Assembly (NCBI RefSeq): GCF_014207985.1
Contig: NZ_JACHMI010000001.1
Location: forward strand, 3,269,001-3,333,000
Reading direction: 5' to 3'
DNA: 64,000 nt
Source: Nonomuraea rubra
GTDB lineage: Bacteria; Actinomycetota; Actinomycetes; Streptosporangiales; Streptosporangiaceae
A model generated the notes under the pieces. That model saw only the letters and a list, made by a program, of their open reading frames with translations, did not search any database and was not told the origin of the DNA. Position 1 is the stretch's first letter. The number at the start of each line of letters is the position of its first letter. Shown piece by piece: positions 22,826-31,563 of the stretch. Position numbers and translations under genes: made by a program.

Positions 22826-23995
22826 GTGCGCCTCGTCGTGGCCGGGATCCTCCTCATGGCCCTCACCGCCTGCACGCCCGGGCAGCCCGCCGGGTCGGCC
22901 GCCCGCACCCCCGCCACCACCGGCGCCTCGCCCGTCCCCTCGCCGCGCACCAGCCTGCCCGAGCCGCAGACGAGCACGCCCGCGACCGAGCGGGGCGAGC
23001 TGCGCTTCACCGAGATCGCCACGCTGGAGCAGCCGGTGGCGTTCGCCGTACGCGAGGGCGACGACCGGCTCTACGTGGCCGAACAGACGGGCCGGCTGCG
23101 CACCACCGACGGCAAGACGGTGATCGACCTGTCCGGCGAGGTGAGCACGGGCAACGAGCAGGGGCTGCTCGGCGTCGCGTTCCACCCCACGGGCCGCTGG
23201 GTCTACCTCGACTGGACCGACGCGCGGGGCCACACCCACATCACCGAGTGGGCCTACGACGGCGAGCGCGCCACCGGCAGGCGCGACGTGCTCACGCAGG
23301 ACCAGCCGTTCGCCAACCACAACGGCGGCCAGCTCGCCTTCGGCCCCGACGGCCACCTCTACATCGCCTTCGGCGACGGCGGCAGCGCGGGCGACCCCGA
23401 GGGCAACGGCCAGGACCTGGGCACGCTGCTCGGCAAGATCGTACGCATCGACCCGCGCGGTGACCCGTACGAGATCCCCGAGGACAACCCGTTCGCCGGC
23501 CGGCGGGGCGCGCGCGGCGAGATCTGGGCCTACGGCCTGCGCAACCCCTGGCGGTTCAGCTTCGACCGCGGCACCGGCGACCTGTGGATCGGCGACGTCG
23601 GCCAGAACGCGTGGGAGGAGGTCGACCACCAGCCCGCGAGCTCCAAGGGCGGCGAGAACTACGGCTGGAACCTGCGCGAGGGCAAGGCGCGCTTCCGCGA
23701 CGGCCAGGCCCGCGACCTGGTCGAGCCGGTGATCGTCTACCCGCTGAACGAGGGCGGCAACTGCTCGTTGATCGCCGGGTACGTCTACCGCGGCGAGAAG
23801 ATCCCGTGGCTGAAGGGGCAGTTCCTGTACGGCGACTTCTGCGCCGGATGGGTCAGGGCCGCGCCCGCCGCAGATCCCGCGGACTCGGCCGAGGTGGGGA
23901 GGGTGGAGCAGCTGTCGTCGTTCGGGCAGGGCCCCGACGGCGAGCTGTACGCGCTCAGCCTGCAGGGTCCGATCTATCGGATCGAGCCCGCGTGA
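22826..23995 (+). CDS. PQQ-type sugar dehydrogenase-like lipoprotein (Gdh/Asd beta-propeller)
   Basis: 389 residues from GTG, chosen because AGGA lies 8 bases upstream and places a compact lipoprotein signal at the N-terminus (LLMALTAC lipobox). The frame stays open upstream, with ATG at 22817. A Pro/Thr-rich linker leads to a six-bladed beta-propeller of the soluble glucose/aldose dehydrogenase family. Visible repeats include NEQGLLGVAFHP, FANHNGGQLAFGPDGHLYIAFGDGG, YGLRNPWRFSFD, GDVGQNAWEEVD and GENYGWN. Family members oxidise sugars with PQQ at the cell surface. The 3' end overlaps the converging CMD gene by 41 bases. Confidence 0.88.
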   Translation: MRLVVAGILLMALTACTPGQPAGSAARTPATTGASPVPSPRTSLPEPQTSTPATERGELRFTEIATLEQPVAFAVREGDDRLYVAEQTGRLRTTDGKTVIDLSGEVSTGNEQGLLGVAFHPTGRWVYLDWTDARGHTHITEWAYDGERATGRRDVLTQDQPFANHNGGQLAFGPDGHLYIAFGDGGSAGDPEGNGQDLGTLLGKIVRIDPRGDPYEIPEDNPFAGRRGARGEIWAYGLRNPWRFSFDRGTGDLWIGDVGQNAWEEVDHQPASSKGGENYGWNLREGKARFRDGQARDLVEPVIVYPLNEGGNCSLIAGYVYRGEKIPWLKGQFLYGDFCAGWVRAAPAADPADSAEVGRVEQLSSFGQGPDGELYALSLQGPIYRIEPA

Positions 23996-24290
23996 CCCGC
24001 TCGATCAGCGACTCCACCTGGTCGTTCAGCTTGGCGCCCCTGGCCCAGCCCGCGTAGTGGGTGAGGAAGACCGCCACCTCCCGCAGCTCCGTGTCGCTCA
24101 GCTCGCCGGCCCGTAGCGCCACGTCGAGCTGGACGTCGGTCATCTCGTGCAGCCCCTGGCCGACGAGCAGCCCGAGGAGGAGCAGGCGGCGCTCCCGTAC
24201 CGTCAGCACCGTCCGTGACCACAGGTCGGCGAACTGACGCTCGGCGGTCATGCCGAAGGAGTCGACGGTCTCCATCGCGGGTTCTGTCAT
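23955..24290 (-). CDS. Carboxymuconolactone decarboxylase (CMD)-family small protein
   Basis: 111 residues from ATG with GGAG six bases upstream; the longer frame to 24434 has no support. The helical core RERRLLLLGLLVGQGLHEMTD, then ELREVAVFLTHYAGWARGAKL, matches the gamma-CMD pattern. The CxxC redox pair of AhpD-type members is absent, so peroxidase activity is unlikely. True ring-opening decarboxylases act on aromatic catabolites, but many short CMD proteins have no known substrate. It shares a 250-base divergent region with the lipoprotein/FtsH-like operon and overlaps the sugar-dehydrogenase gene tail to tail. Confidence 0.6.
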   Translation of the reverse strand: MTEPAMETVDSFGMTAERQFADLWSRTVLTVRERRLLLLGLLVGQGLHEMTDVQLDVALRAGELSDTELREVAVFLTHYAGWARGAKLNDQVESLIERVTRARSDRSDPAG

Positions 24291-24461
24291 GGTCCGCTCC
24301 AGGGTTGTCGATACGAGATCCTCATATCTTTCGCTACTTACCGGGATGAACCAATGGGGGTTGCATGAACGTTGTAGCGCGGCGCCGCGGGACCAGTGCG
24401 GAGGGCTGCTTGGCTCTGTAACAAGTAAAGCCAATGGACAGCCAAGATTTGGTCAAGATTT

Positions 24462-24477
24462 CTCACCGCTCGGTGAG
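24462..24477. promoter_or_regulatory. Perfect 7-bp-arm palindrome upstream of the lipoprotein/FtsH-like operon
   Basis: CTCACCG-CT-CGGTGAG, about 63 bases before the GTG of the lipoprotein gene, in the divergent region shared with the CMD gene. Its form suits a TetR- or GntR-type operator. No regulator gene is adjacent. Confidence 0.4.
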
Positions 24478-24539
24478 CTGATTTCACTCCAAAGCGGGCA
24501 CAACAACTCCGTTGGTCCGTCATGCGGAGGTAAGCCCTG

Positions 24540-25217
24540 GTGAAAAAGACACGGGCTTTGATCGCGCTCATGGTCGCGGTCCTGACGCTGTCCGCCTGCG
24601 GGCAGCCGGAGTTCACCTACGTACGTGACAAGGACGGGACCACCTACTTCAAGGTGCCCGCCTCCTTCACCCAGCTCGACGCCTACCCCATCGAGCTGTA
24701 CCTGTCGGGCGACCACCCCGGCTCGCAGGCGGCGGTCCTGCGGGCGCAGCGGGTCTGGTCGACGGCCTTCGACCAGTCAGCCGATCCGTCGGTCAATCAC
24801 CTGCTCGGCTCGACGGAGCCGTTCGTCTACGCCACCGTGCACCAGCTCACCGAGGAGCAACGGGACGCCGTCTCCCTGAACAGGCTGCGGGACTTCATCC
24901 TGCCGGTGACGGAGGAGATGCGCACGGCGTATCTGCAGCAGGCCATCCAGTCGAACCAGCCGCCCATGTTCGGCCGCTTCGAGCTGATCAAGGATGAGGT
25001 GCTGGCCCTGGACGGCGGCGCGAAGGGAGTTCGCGTCCGCTTCAACTACCAGATCGGCAACGAGATCCAGACCTTCGACCACACCGCCCTGCTCGACGCG
25101 AAGGGCACCAAGGTCTCCGTCATGCTCATCGGCTGCCAGTCGGTCTGCTACGCCAAGCGCGCCGCGGAGTTCGACAAGATCGCGAGTTCTTTCAAGCTGC
25201 TCCGGCTGCCCGGATGA
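24540..25217 (+). CDS. Lipoprotein encoded with the FtsH-like protease
   Basis: 225 residues from GTG with GGAGG upstream. A lipoprotein signal (KKTRALIALMVAVLTLSAC, lipid on Cys20) precedes a mixed alpha/beta domain with no family I recognise. Two later cysteines (GCQSVC) could form a disulfide outside the membrane. The stop is 10 bases before the TTG of the protease gene, whose ribosome site GAGGGAG overlaps this gene's stop, so the two are translationally linked. A partner role, such as presenting or sensing extracytoplasmic substrates for the membrane protease, is inference from this coupling. Confidence 0.75.
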   Translation: MKKTRALIALMVAVLTLSACGQPEFTYVRDKDGTTYFKVPASFTQLDAYPIELYLSGDHPGSQAAVLRAQRVWSTAFDQSADPSVNHLLGSTEPFVYATVHQLTEEQRDAVSLNRLRDFILPVTEEMRTAYLQQAIQSNQPPMFGRFELIKDEVLALDGGAKGVRVRFNYQIGNEIQTFDHTALLDAKGTKVSVMLIGCQSVCYAKRAAEFDKIASSFKLLRLPG

Positions 25218-25227
25218 GGGAGCATCA

Positions 25228-28200
25228 TTGACCATTCACCATGAAGGGCTGCGCGCCCCCGGCAGCGGGCCCATCGATCCCGAATCCGTGACCAGGAAGA
25301 AGATGCAGTTCTGGGACCGGAGCAAGTTCCTCATCGCCCTCGTGCTCGCCTATCTCGTCCTCACCTGGAAGGTGATGGCGGACCACGAGGGCATCATGAG
25401 TTTCTACGAGGGCGCGCAGCAGATCGCGATCGACTACCAGTGGATCTTCTGGCTTCTCGGCGTGGAGATCACCAGGCAGCTGCACTTCTTCGTCAGCGAG
25501 CACTGGTCGGCCTACCACCGCTTCTGGAGCCAGAAGGTCTTCGGCGGGTTCGAGCGCTGGACGCACCGCCGCTTCGACGACTGGACGCGCTTCCGGCTCG
25601 CCCGCGCGCTGAAGATCCTCTTCTTCATCACGCTGATCGCCCTGGTGCTGGGGGCGGTGCTGGACGTCAGCCCGTTCACCGCGCTGCTCCAGGCGCCGGC
25701 GCTGATCTGGCAGGCGCTGCCGTTCTTCCTGCAGATCGTCTTCCTGTTCTTCTTCGTCATCATCCAGTTCGTCGGCCTGTTCTGGTTCCTGTCCAGGGGC
25801 GGCGTCGAGACGTACTTCCCCGACGACATCAAGACCCGCTTCCACGACGTGTGGGGGCAGGACCACGTGGTCGAGCGCGTCCAGGAGAACATCGTCTTCC
25901 TGGAGCGGCCCGACGAGATCGAGCGGCGCGGCGGGTACGTCCCCAGCGGCCTGCTGCTGTGGGGGCCACCCGGGACCGGCAAGACCCTGATGGCCGAGGC
26001 CGTGGCCGGTGAGACCGGCAAGCCGTACGTGTTCGTGGATCCGGGCGCGTTCACGAACATGTTCATGGGCATCGGCATCCTCAAGGTCAAGTCGCTGTTC
26101 AGGAAGCTGCGCAAGCTGGCGCTCCGGTACGGCGGCGTGATCGTCTTCTTCGACGAGGCCGACTCCCTCGGCAAGCGCGGCAGGCTGGCCCAGCAGGGAC
26201 CGCCCGGACAGGGCGGCGGCTTCGCCGGGCACTCGTCCGGCTTCGACGGCTGCCACGGCATGAACTACATGTCCGAGGCCACCCGGCAGCTGCTCGCCTT
26301 CCGCGGCGGGCGCGGCGAGGAGGACGAGCCGGGCCGCCGCAACCGCTTCATGATGGGCGGCGGCATGATGAACAGCGGCGACCCCGGCACGCTGCAGGCG
26401 CTGCTCACCGAGCTGTCCGGGCTCAAGAAGCCGCGCGGGTTCTTCAACCGGCTGGTGCGCCGGCTGCTCGGCATGCGGCCCAAACCGCCGCCCAAGTACC
26501 GCATCCTCGTCATGATGGCCACCAACCGGCCCGACGCGCTGGACGAGGCGCTGCTGCGGCCGGGCCGCATCGACCGCATCTACAAGGTCGGCTACCCGTC
26601 CAAGGCCGGGCGCGTGCGCACCTACCAGGGCTACTTCGACAAGGTCTCGCACGAGCTGACCGCCGAGCAGGTCGACAAGCTCGCCACCATCACCCCGTAC
26701 GCGACCGGCGCCACCATCAAGGACCTGGTCAACGAGTCGCTCATCACCGCCATCAGGGACGGGCGCGAGGTCATCACCTGGTCGGACGTGCTGCGCGCCA
26801 AGCGGCTCAAGCAGCTCGGCCCGCCCGAGGACGTCGAGTACATCGAGCGCGAGCGGCACGCCGTGGCCGTGCACGAGGCCTGCCACGCCGTCGTCGCGTA
26901 CGTCACCCGCTTCCACCTCGAGATCGACATCGCCACCATCGAGAAGGGCGCCGACTACCTGGGCATGGTCGCCTCGATCAAGCCCGAGGACCAGTTCACC
27001 CGATGGAAGTCCGAGCACGAGGCGGACATCATGGTCTCCCTGGCCTCGCTGGCGGGCGAGCGCATGTTCTTCGGCGAGGACAACTCCTCGGGCGTCTCCG
27101 GCGACCTGTACTCGGCGACGTACCTGACGGCGATGATGGAGTCGTACTGGGGCATGGGCTCGGGCGTCACGTCGCTGCCCGCGCTCCAGGAGCTGGAGAT
27201 CATGGGCGGCAAGGCCGTGCGCAAGGCCGGGGGCGGCGGCTCCATCGGCATCACCGACAGGGAGCCGACCAGGCGGCAGCAGGACCTGACACCCGACGTG
27301 CTGGGCGAGCGCATCGAGTTCAACCTGGTGCGGCTGCTGGAGATGACCGAGGAGCTGCTGCAGGAGCACCGCAGGGAGGTGCTCTGCCTGGCGCACGCGC
27401 TGGAGACGCACAAGACGCTCAACGGCGACGACGTGGTCGCGATCATCCGCAGGGAGCCGGGGCCGCTGCTCGACGGCAGCATCTACGCCTCCGAGGAGCT
27501 CTACCAGGAGCTGGAGGAGTACCACAGGGACGCGGTCAGGGCGCACAAGGAGCACAGCCGGATCGACCGCGACCTGCCCGGGCACCAGGAGCCGGTCGAG
27601 GCCGTGCCAGCCGCCTTCGGCGCCGTGATCGTCCAGACCGGCCCGCCCGGGACGGCCCCGCTCCTCCAGGCGCCTCCGCCCGGCTCGCCGCCCGTGATGC
27701 AGGCGCCTCCGCCCGGCTCGCCGCCCGTGATGCAGGCGCCCGCGCCGGGTTCGTCGGCGGTGGCGCAGGCGCCCGCATCACCTCCCGCGGGCACGCCGCT
27801 GTCCATGGCCCCGCCTGTGGGGCCGCCCATGCCCTTCGTGCAGCAACCGCCCGCAGGCTCGGGCCCGCCTGCCGCCTCGGGTCCGCCAGCCGGGTCGGGT
27901 TCGGTGGCCGGGTCGGATCCCGCCGCCGCTTCCGGCGCGTCCGGCGAGCAGTCCGAACGGCCGGAGTTCGTGCCGTGGGCCGGCACCGCCCAGCCGCCGG
28001 CGCCGGCGGCGCAGCCGGTGCCCGTCGTCGTGGGCACCCCCGCCACCCCGCCGCCCCCGCAGCGGCGGGCCGCAGGCCGGATCTGGCTGGTCGTCGCCAG
28101 CCTGCTCGGGCTCGTGGTGCTGTCGATCATCGCGGCGCTCGCGGTGACGGGTACGGTGGCGGGCGGCAACGGCTCGGGCAACGCGGCGTCCGGCGTGGCC

Positions 28201-28425
28201 TCGCCGGGGCTGCTGCTCCTGCTGTTCGTGGTGGTCGTCGCGGGCATCGTGGGCGCGGGGCTGGCCTTCGTCGCGATCAAGGGCATCCGCAAGGCGCAGG
28301 CCAAGGCGGAGCAGGAACGTGACCAGGCCCACGCCCGCGCCCAGCTCCTGGCCGCGGCCATGGACCCGGACACGGCCATGCGCCTGCTGGGTTACGACGG
28401 CAACGGCACGGATCGCCGCCCCTGA
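25228..28425 (+). CDS. Large FtsH-like membrane AAA metalloprotease with C-terminal membrane extension
   Basis: 1,065 residues from TTG (GAGGGAG five bases upstream); FtsH is normally about 650. The N-terminus has several hydrophobic helices (to about residue 190). The AAA module has Walker A GPPGTGKT (near 249), the pore-like MFMGIG in place of FVG, and Walker B VIVFFDEAD (near 308). A roughly 70-residue Gly/Met-rich insertion follows, then SRH ATNRPDALDEALLRPGRID. The zinc protease site is H549-E-A-C-H553 with third ligand D626 in SGDLYSAT, so it should be active. After about residue 770 comes a Pro-rich tail with two exact 33-base repeats (27668-27733), two more membrane helices and a coiled-coil-like end. 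Substrates unknown. Confidence 0.85.
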   Translation: MTIHHEGLRAPGSGPIDPESVTRKKMQFWDRSKFLIALVLAYLVLTWKVMADHEGIMSFYEGAQQIAIDYQWIFWLLGVEITRQLHFFVSEHWSAYHRFWSQKVFGGFERWTHRRFDDWTRFRLARALKILFFITLIALVLGAVLDVSPFTALLQAPALIWQALPFFLQIVFLFFFVIIQFVGLFWFLSRGGVETYFPDDIKTRFHDVWGQDHVVERVQENIVFLERPDEIERRGGYVPSGLLLWGPPGTGKTLMAEAVAGETGKPYVFVDPGAFTNMFMGIGILKVKSLFRKLRKLALRYGGVIVFFDEADSLGKRGRLAQQGPPGQGGGFAGHSSGFDGCHGMNYMSEATRQLLAFRGGRGEEDEPGRRNRFMMGGGMMNSGDPGTLQALLTELSGLKKPRGFFNRLVRRLLGMRPKPPPKYRILVMMATNRPDALDEALLRPGRIDRIYKVGYPSKAGRVRTYQGYFDKVSHELTAEQVDKLATITPYATGATIKDLVNESLITAIRDGREVITWSDVLRAKRLKQLGPPEDVEYIERERHAVAVHEACHAVVAYVTRFHLEIDIATIEKGADYLGMVASIKPEDQFTRWKSEHEADIMVSLASLAGERMFFGEDNSSGVSGDLYSATYLTAMMESYWGMGSGVTSLPALQELEIMGGKAVRKAGGGGSIGITDREPTRRQQDLTPDVLGERIEFNLVRLLEMTEELLQEHRREVLCLAHALETHKTLNGDDVVAIIRREPGPLLDGSIYASEELYQELEEYHRDAVRAHKEHSRIDRDLPGHQEPVEAVPAAFGAVIVQTGPPGTAPLLQAPPPGSPPVMQAPPPGSPPVMQAPAPGSSAVAQAPASPPAGTPLSMAPPVGPPMPFVQQPPAGSGPPAASGPPAGSGSVAGSDPAAASGASGEQSERPEFVPWAGTAQPPAPAAQPVPVVVGTPATPPPPQRRAAGRIWLVVASLLGLVVLSIIAALAVTGTVAGGNGSGNAASGVASPGLLLLLFVVVVAGIVGAGLAFVAIKGIRKAQAKAEQERDQAHARAQLLAAAMDPDTAMRLLGYDGNGTDRRP
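27668..27733 (+). repeat. Two exact 33-bp tandem repeats in the protease's Pro-rich tail
   Basis: The units at 27668-27700 and 27701-27733 are identical and encode QAPPPGSPPVM twice; a third diverged unit follows. They are in frame and lengthen a flexible linker. Confidence 0.8.
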
Positions 28426-28504
28426 CCGCGTACGTGTCCGGCCGTACGTGACCCACCGTGACCGCCGTACCTGACCGCCGTGCCTGACCGGAAGGGCCGC
28501 GTGC

Positions 28505-28536
28505 GGGCCGGGGCGTTCCAGCGAGCGCCCCGGCCC
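28505..28536. terminator. Bidirectional hairpin between FtsH-like and TerC genes
   Basis: GGGCCGGGGCG at 28505-28515 pairs perfectly with CGCCCCGGCCC at 28526-28536 across a 10-base loop. There is no U-tract, which is usual in this GC range. It sits between two converging genes. Confidence 0.6.
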
Positions 28537-28552
28537 GCTCGGCCGGCGCGCC

Positions 28553-29725
28553 TCATCGGCGGTCGTGTTCCTCGTGGGCGCGGCGCAGCAGCGCCATCAG
28601 CTTGTCCTCGTCGCGGATCTGCCGCCTGAACTTCTCCGGCAGCCGCCTGAGCTGCTCCTCCTCGGCCAGCAGCTTGGCGAACAGCTCCGCGCGCAGCTCG
28701 GGGTCGTGCTCGACGTCCAGGTACTGCTGGGCGTGCCTGCGCACCATCGACACCGTGTTCTGCGCCCGGCCCTTGGCGCTGGCCAGCGAGGCGATCACGG
28801 TGATCGCCAGCACGCCGATGATCACCGACAGGGACAGCCCCGTGCTGATCTCCGCCACCGGCACCGGCTCGCCGTCGTTGATGAACGGCACGTTGTTCTC
28901 GTGCAGCGCGTGCAGGACCAGCTTCACGCCGATGAAGGCGAGGATGAAGGCCAGGCCGTAGGAGAGGTAGATCAGCCGGTCCAGCAGCCCGTCGATGAGG
29001 AAGTAGAGCTGCCGCAGCCCCAGCAGGGAGAAGGCGGTGGCGGTGAAGACGAGGTAGACGTTCTGGGTGAGGCCGAAGATGGCCGGGATCGAGTCCAGCG
29101 CGAACAGGATGTCGGTCCCGCCGATGGCGATCATGACGAGCAACATCGGCGTCATGACCCGCCTGCCGTCCTGGACGGTGAACAGCCTGTCGCCGTCGTA
29201 GGTGTCACTGGTACGCAGCACCCGCCGGGCCACGCGCACCATGAGGTTGTCGGGGGAGTGGCTCTCCTCGCCCTCCGGCCTGAGCAGGTTGCCCGCCGTG
29301 AGCAGCAGGATGAGCCCGAACAGGTAGAACACCCAGGCGAAAATGTTGATCAGCGCCGCCCCGACCAGGATGAACCCGCTCCTGGCCAGCAGCGAGAAGA
29401 CGATGCCGAACAGCAGAGCCTTCTGCTGATCGGCGCGCGGCACCTTGAAGCTCGACATGATGACGAGGAAGACGAACAGGTTGTCGACCGACAGCGCCTT
29501 CTCGGTCACGTAACCGGCGAAGTACTCCGCCCCGGGATCCGAGCCGCCGAAGATCCAGATCCCGGCGCCGAACAGCAGGGCGATGCCGACGTACAGGGCC
29601 GACCAGACCGACGCCTCGCGCAGCGTGGGCACGTGCGACTTGCGGACGTGGAAGAAGAAGTCGAACAGCAGCAACCCGACGATCCCCAGGATCGTCAGCC
29701 ACCACACCGCGGCGGAAACGTGCAC
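28553..29725 (-). CDS. TerC-family integral membrane protein (Alx-like)
   Basis: 390 residues from GTG, preferred because GGGAG is 5 bases upstream; a TTG one codon earlier is possible. About nine hydrophobic helices are present. The TerC signatures are EKALSVDNLFVFLVIMSSF and GGTDILFALDSIPAIFGLT, whose acidic residues are thought to bind metal. The C-terminal roughly 60 residues are charged and helical (AEEEQLRRLPEKFRRQIRDE), a cytoplasmic extension. Family members are linked to manganese export and to metalation of exoenzymes; tellurite resistance is not implied by a lone gene. I saw no yybP-ykoY manganese riboswitch in the 110 bases upstream. Confidence 0.9.
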   Translation of the reverse strand: MHVSAAVWWLTILGIVGLLLFDFFFHVRKSHVPTLREASVWSALYVGIALLFGAGIWIFGGSDPGAEYFAGYVTEKALSVDNLFVFLVIMSSFKVPRADQQKALLFGIVFSLLARSGFILVGAALINIFAWVFYLFGLILLLTAGNLLRPEGEESHSPDNLMVRVARRVLRTSDTYDGDRLFTVQDGRRVMTPMLLVMIAIGGTDILFALDSIPAIFGLTQNVYLVFTATAFSLLGLRQLYFLIDGLLDRLIYLSYGLAFILAFIGVKLVLHALHENNVPFINDGEPVPVAEISTGLSLSVIIGVLAITVIASLASAKGRAQNTVSMVRRHAQQYLDVEHDPELRAELFAKLLAEEEQLRRLPEKFRRQIRDEDKLMALLRRAHEEHDRR

Positions 29726-29835
29726 CAATGCTCCCTGTGTGCCGTCTGTCGTGGGGGAGGCGCATGTGAACGCGTGTCGTCGCTGGTGCTACCCGGTGGG
29801 CAGGAGGCCATGCGCCGTACGGTAGGAAGGAGATC

Positions 29836-30927
29836 ATGCATGTGATCGTCATCGGCGGCGGGATCGCGGGCGCGAGCGCCGCGTTCGCGCTGGCGCGCAG
29901 GGGCGCGGCCGTCACGGTCGTCGACTCGGGCGAGGCCGGGCAGGCCACGGCGGCCAGCGCCGGCATCATCGCGCCGTGGGCCTCCGCCGTGGAGGGCCCC
30001 TTCTACGACCTGTACGCGGCGGGCGCCGCCTACTACCCCGAGGTCATCGGGCTGCTGGCGGAGGCGGGCGTGGAGCGTACCGACTACCGCCGCAACGGCG
30101 AGCTGCTCGTGCACGAGGACCCGGCGCGGCTGGACGCGGCGCAGGCCCTCGTCGAGGCCCGCGCCCGCGACGCCGGCGCGATCGTCGGCGAGGTGCGGCG
30201 CATCGGCAACGACGAGGTACGCGCGCTGTTCCCGGTGCTGGCCGAGACCCTGGAGGGCGTGTTCGTCTCCGGCGGCGGCCGGGTGGACGGGCGCACCATG
30301 CGCGACGCGCTGCTCCAGGGCGCGGCGCACCACGGCGCCCGGCAGGTGCGCGGGCGGGCCAGGCTGCGCCCCCAGGGCACGCCGGCGGTGGAGGTGGGCC
30401 CGGACCTGCTGGAGGCCGACGCCGTACTCGTGGCCTCGGGTGCGTGGGCCAACGAGCTGCTGGAGCCGCGCGGGCTGCGCCTGGCGGTCGAGCCGCAGCG
30501 CGGCCAGATCTCCCACCTGCGCCTCGACGGCGTCGACACCAGCGGCTGGCCGTCGGTGCACCCGCTGTCGCACCACTACATGGTGGCCTTCGACGACTCG
30601 CGGGTGGCGGTGGGCGCGACCAGGGAGACGGGCAGCGGGTTCGACGCGAGGGTGACGGCTCGCGGGCAGTGGGAGGTGCTGTCCGACGCGCTGCGGATCG
30701 CGCCGGGGCTGGCGGACGCGACGCTCATCGAGACGCGCGTCGGGCTGCGGCCGCTGCCGTCGGAGCAGGTGCCGATCGCCGGGCCGCTGCCGGGGGAGGA
30801 AGGGCTGCACGTGGTGACGGGGTTCGGCGCGGCGGGGCTGACGATGGCGCCGTTCACGGGCGACGCGCTGGCCCGCTCGATCCTGGACGGGACGACGGTG
30901 CCCGAACTGGCCGCGTTCGCCCCCTGA
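29836..30927 (+). CDS. FAD-dependent amine/amino-acid oxidoreductase (DAO family)
   Basis: 363 residues from ATG with AAGGAG close upstream. The dinucleotide-binding motif IGGGIAGASAAFALARRG is at residues 6-23. It is followed by the DAO-family SAGIIAPWAS, the middle GGGRVDGRTMRDAL, and the C-terminal flavin contact TGFGAAGLTMAPFTGDALA. Size and motifs fit D-amino-acid dehydrogenase, glycine oxidase or sarcosine-oxidase-like enzymes; the substrate is undetermined. Divergent from terC. Downstream lies a short CCTGAACCG triplicate repeat (30927-30951) and then a small lipoprotein gene. Confidence 0.88.
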   Translation: MHVIVIGGGIAGASAAFALARRGAAVTVVDSGEAGQATAASAGIIAPWASAVEGPFYDLYAAGAAYYPEVIGLLAEAGVERTDYRRNGELLVHEDPARLDAAQALVEARARDAGAIVGEVRRIGNDEVRALFPVLAETLEGVFVSGGGRVDGRTMRDALLQGAAHHGARQVRGRARLRPQGTPAVEVGPDLLEADAVLVASGAWANELLEPRGLRLAVEPQRGQISHLRLDGVDTSGWPSVHPLSHHYMVAFDDSRVAVGATRETGSGFDARVTARGQWEVLSDALRIAPGLADATLIETRVGLRPLPSEQVPIAGPLPGEEGLHVVTGFGAAGLTMAPFTGDALARSILDGTTVPELAAFAP

Positions 30928-30976
30928 ACCGCCTGAACCGCCTGAACCGGAGACTGGCGCGCCGCGTCTTAGGGGT

Positions 30977-31450
30977 GTGCTCAGACTCACCCTCCTCCTG
31001 CTCGCCACCCTGACCGCCTGCTCGTCCGGCGAGCGGCCCTGCACGATGATGGCCAGCCTGGAGGGCGTGCACGTCGACGTCGACCAGGCGGTCGCGGCCC
31101 GGGCCGAGCACCTGGCGATCGAGGTGTGCTGGGACGGCGCGTGCCGGCGGTCGAGCGGCGAGCTGATGCCGGCCACGCGGCAGGGCGAGCAGACCTGCTC
31201 CGGTGACACCTGCTCGGTGACGGCGGTCCGCACGGGCGCGAAGTTCGGGTTCGGCACGGTCAGCGGGCTGCCGAAGCGGCCGGTCGAGGTGCGGCTGACG
31301 CTCTCAGGCGCCGGCGGCTCGGAGCCGGTGCCGGCCCGTACGATCAGGGTGACGCCGAAGGCCACCTTCCCCAACGGGCCCGACTGTGGCGAGGGCGCTC
31401 CCCAGGTGAAGCTCACCGTGGCGGCCGACGGCACCGTGAGAGAGGGCTGA
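30977..31450 (+). CDS. Small lipoprotein of unknown function
   Basis: 157 residues from GTG. A lipoprotein signal ends in LLATLTAC (lipid-bearing Cys15), followed by an extracytoplasmic beta-rich domain with several more cysteines in pairs (CWDGAC, CSGDTC, DCGEG), suggesting two or more disulfides. I recognise no family. It lies between the FAD oxidoreductase and glnII on the same strand, but the glnII promoter region separates it from glnII. Confidence 0.7.
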   Translation: MLRLTLLLLATLTACSSGERPCTMMASLEGVHVDVDQAVAARAEHLAIEVCWDGACRRSSGELMPATRQGEQTCSGDTCSVTAVRTGAKFGFGTVSGLPKRPVEVRLTLSGAGGSEPVPARTIRVTPKATFPNGPDCGEGAPQVKLTVAADGTVREG

Positions 31451-31475
31451 CCTCGCGGCTGGTAAAGCTTCCCGA

Positions 31476-31513
31476 TTAACACGGCGTTCACATTCGGGCA
31501 AAAACTGGGAAAC
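31476..31513 (+). promoter_or_regulatory. GlnR-like binding site upstream of glnII
   Basis: Four 5-base boxes at exact 11-base spacing: TTAAC, TTCAC, GCAAA, GAAAC. The actinobacterial GlnR pattern is GTNAC-N6-GAAAC repeated. The last box is perfect and the first two keep the AC core. glnII is a known GlnR target in streptomycetes, so nitrogen control is likely. It ends 50 bases before the GTG. Confidence 0.5.
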
Positions 31514-31563
31514 GGCCATCCGTAAGACTCGGCGTGGCTGAGAGAAACCCCGAAAGGACCGCC

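Noticed and set aside
28553..29725. Tellurite resistance locus
   Set aside because: A lone terC-family gene without terABDE partners does not indicate tellurite resistance.
29729..29835. yybP-ykoY manganese riboswitch before terC
   Set aside because: Expected for some terC-like genes, but the region is only about 107 bases and shared with a divergent gene; no matching motifs were seen.
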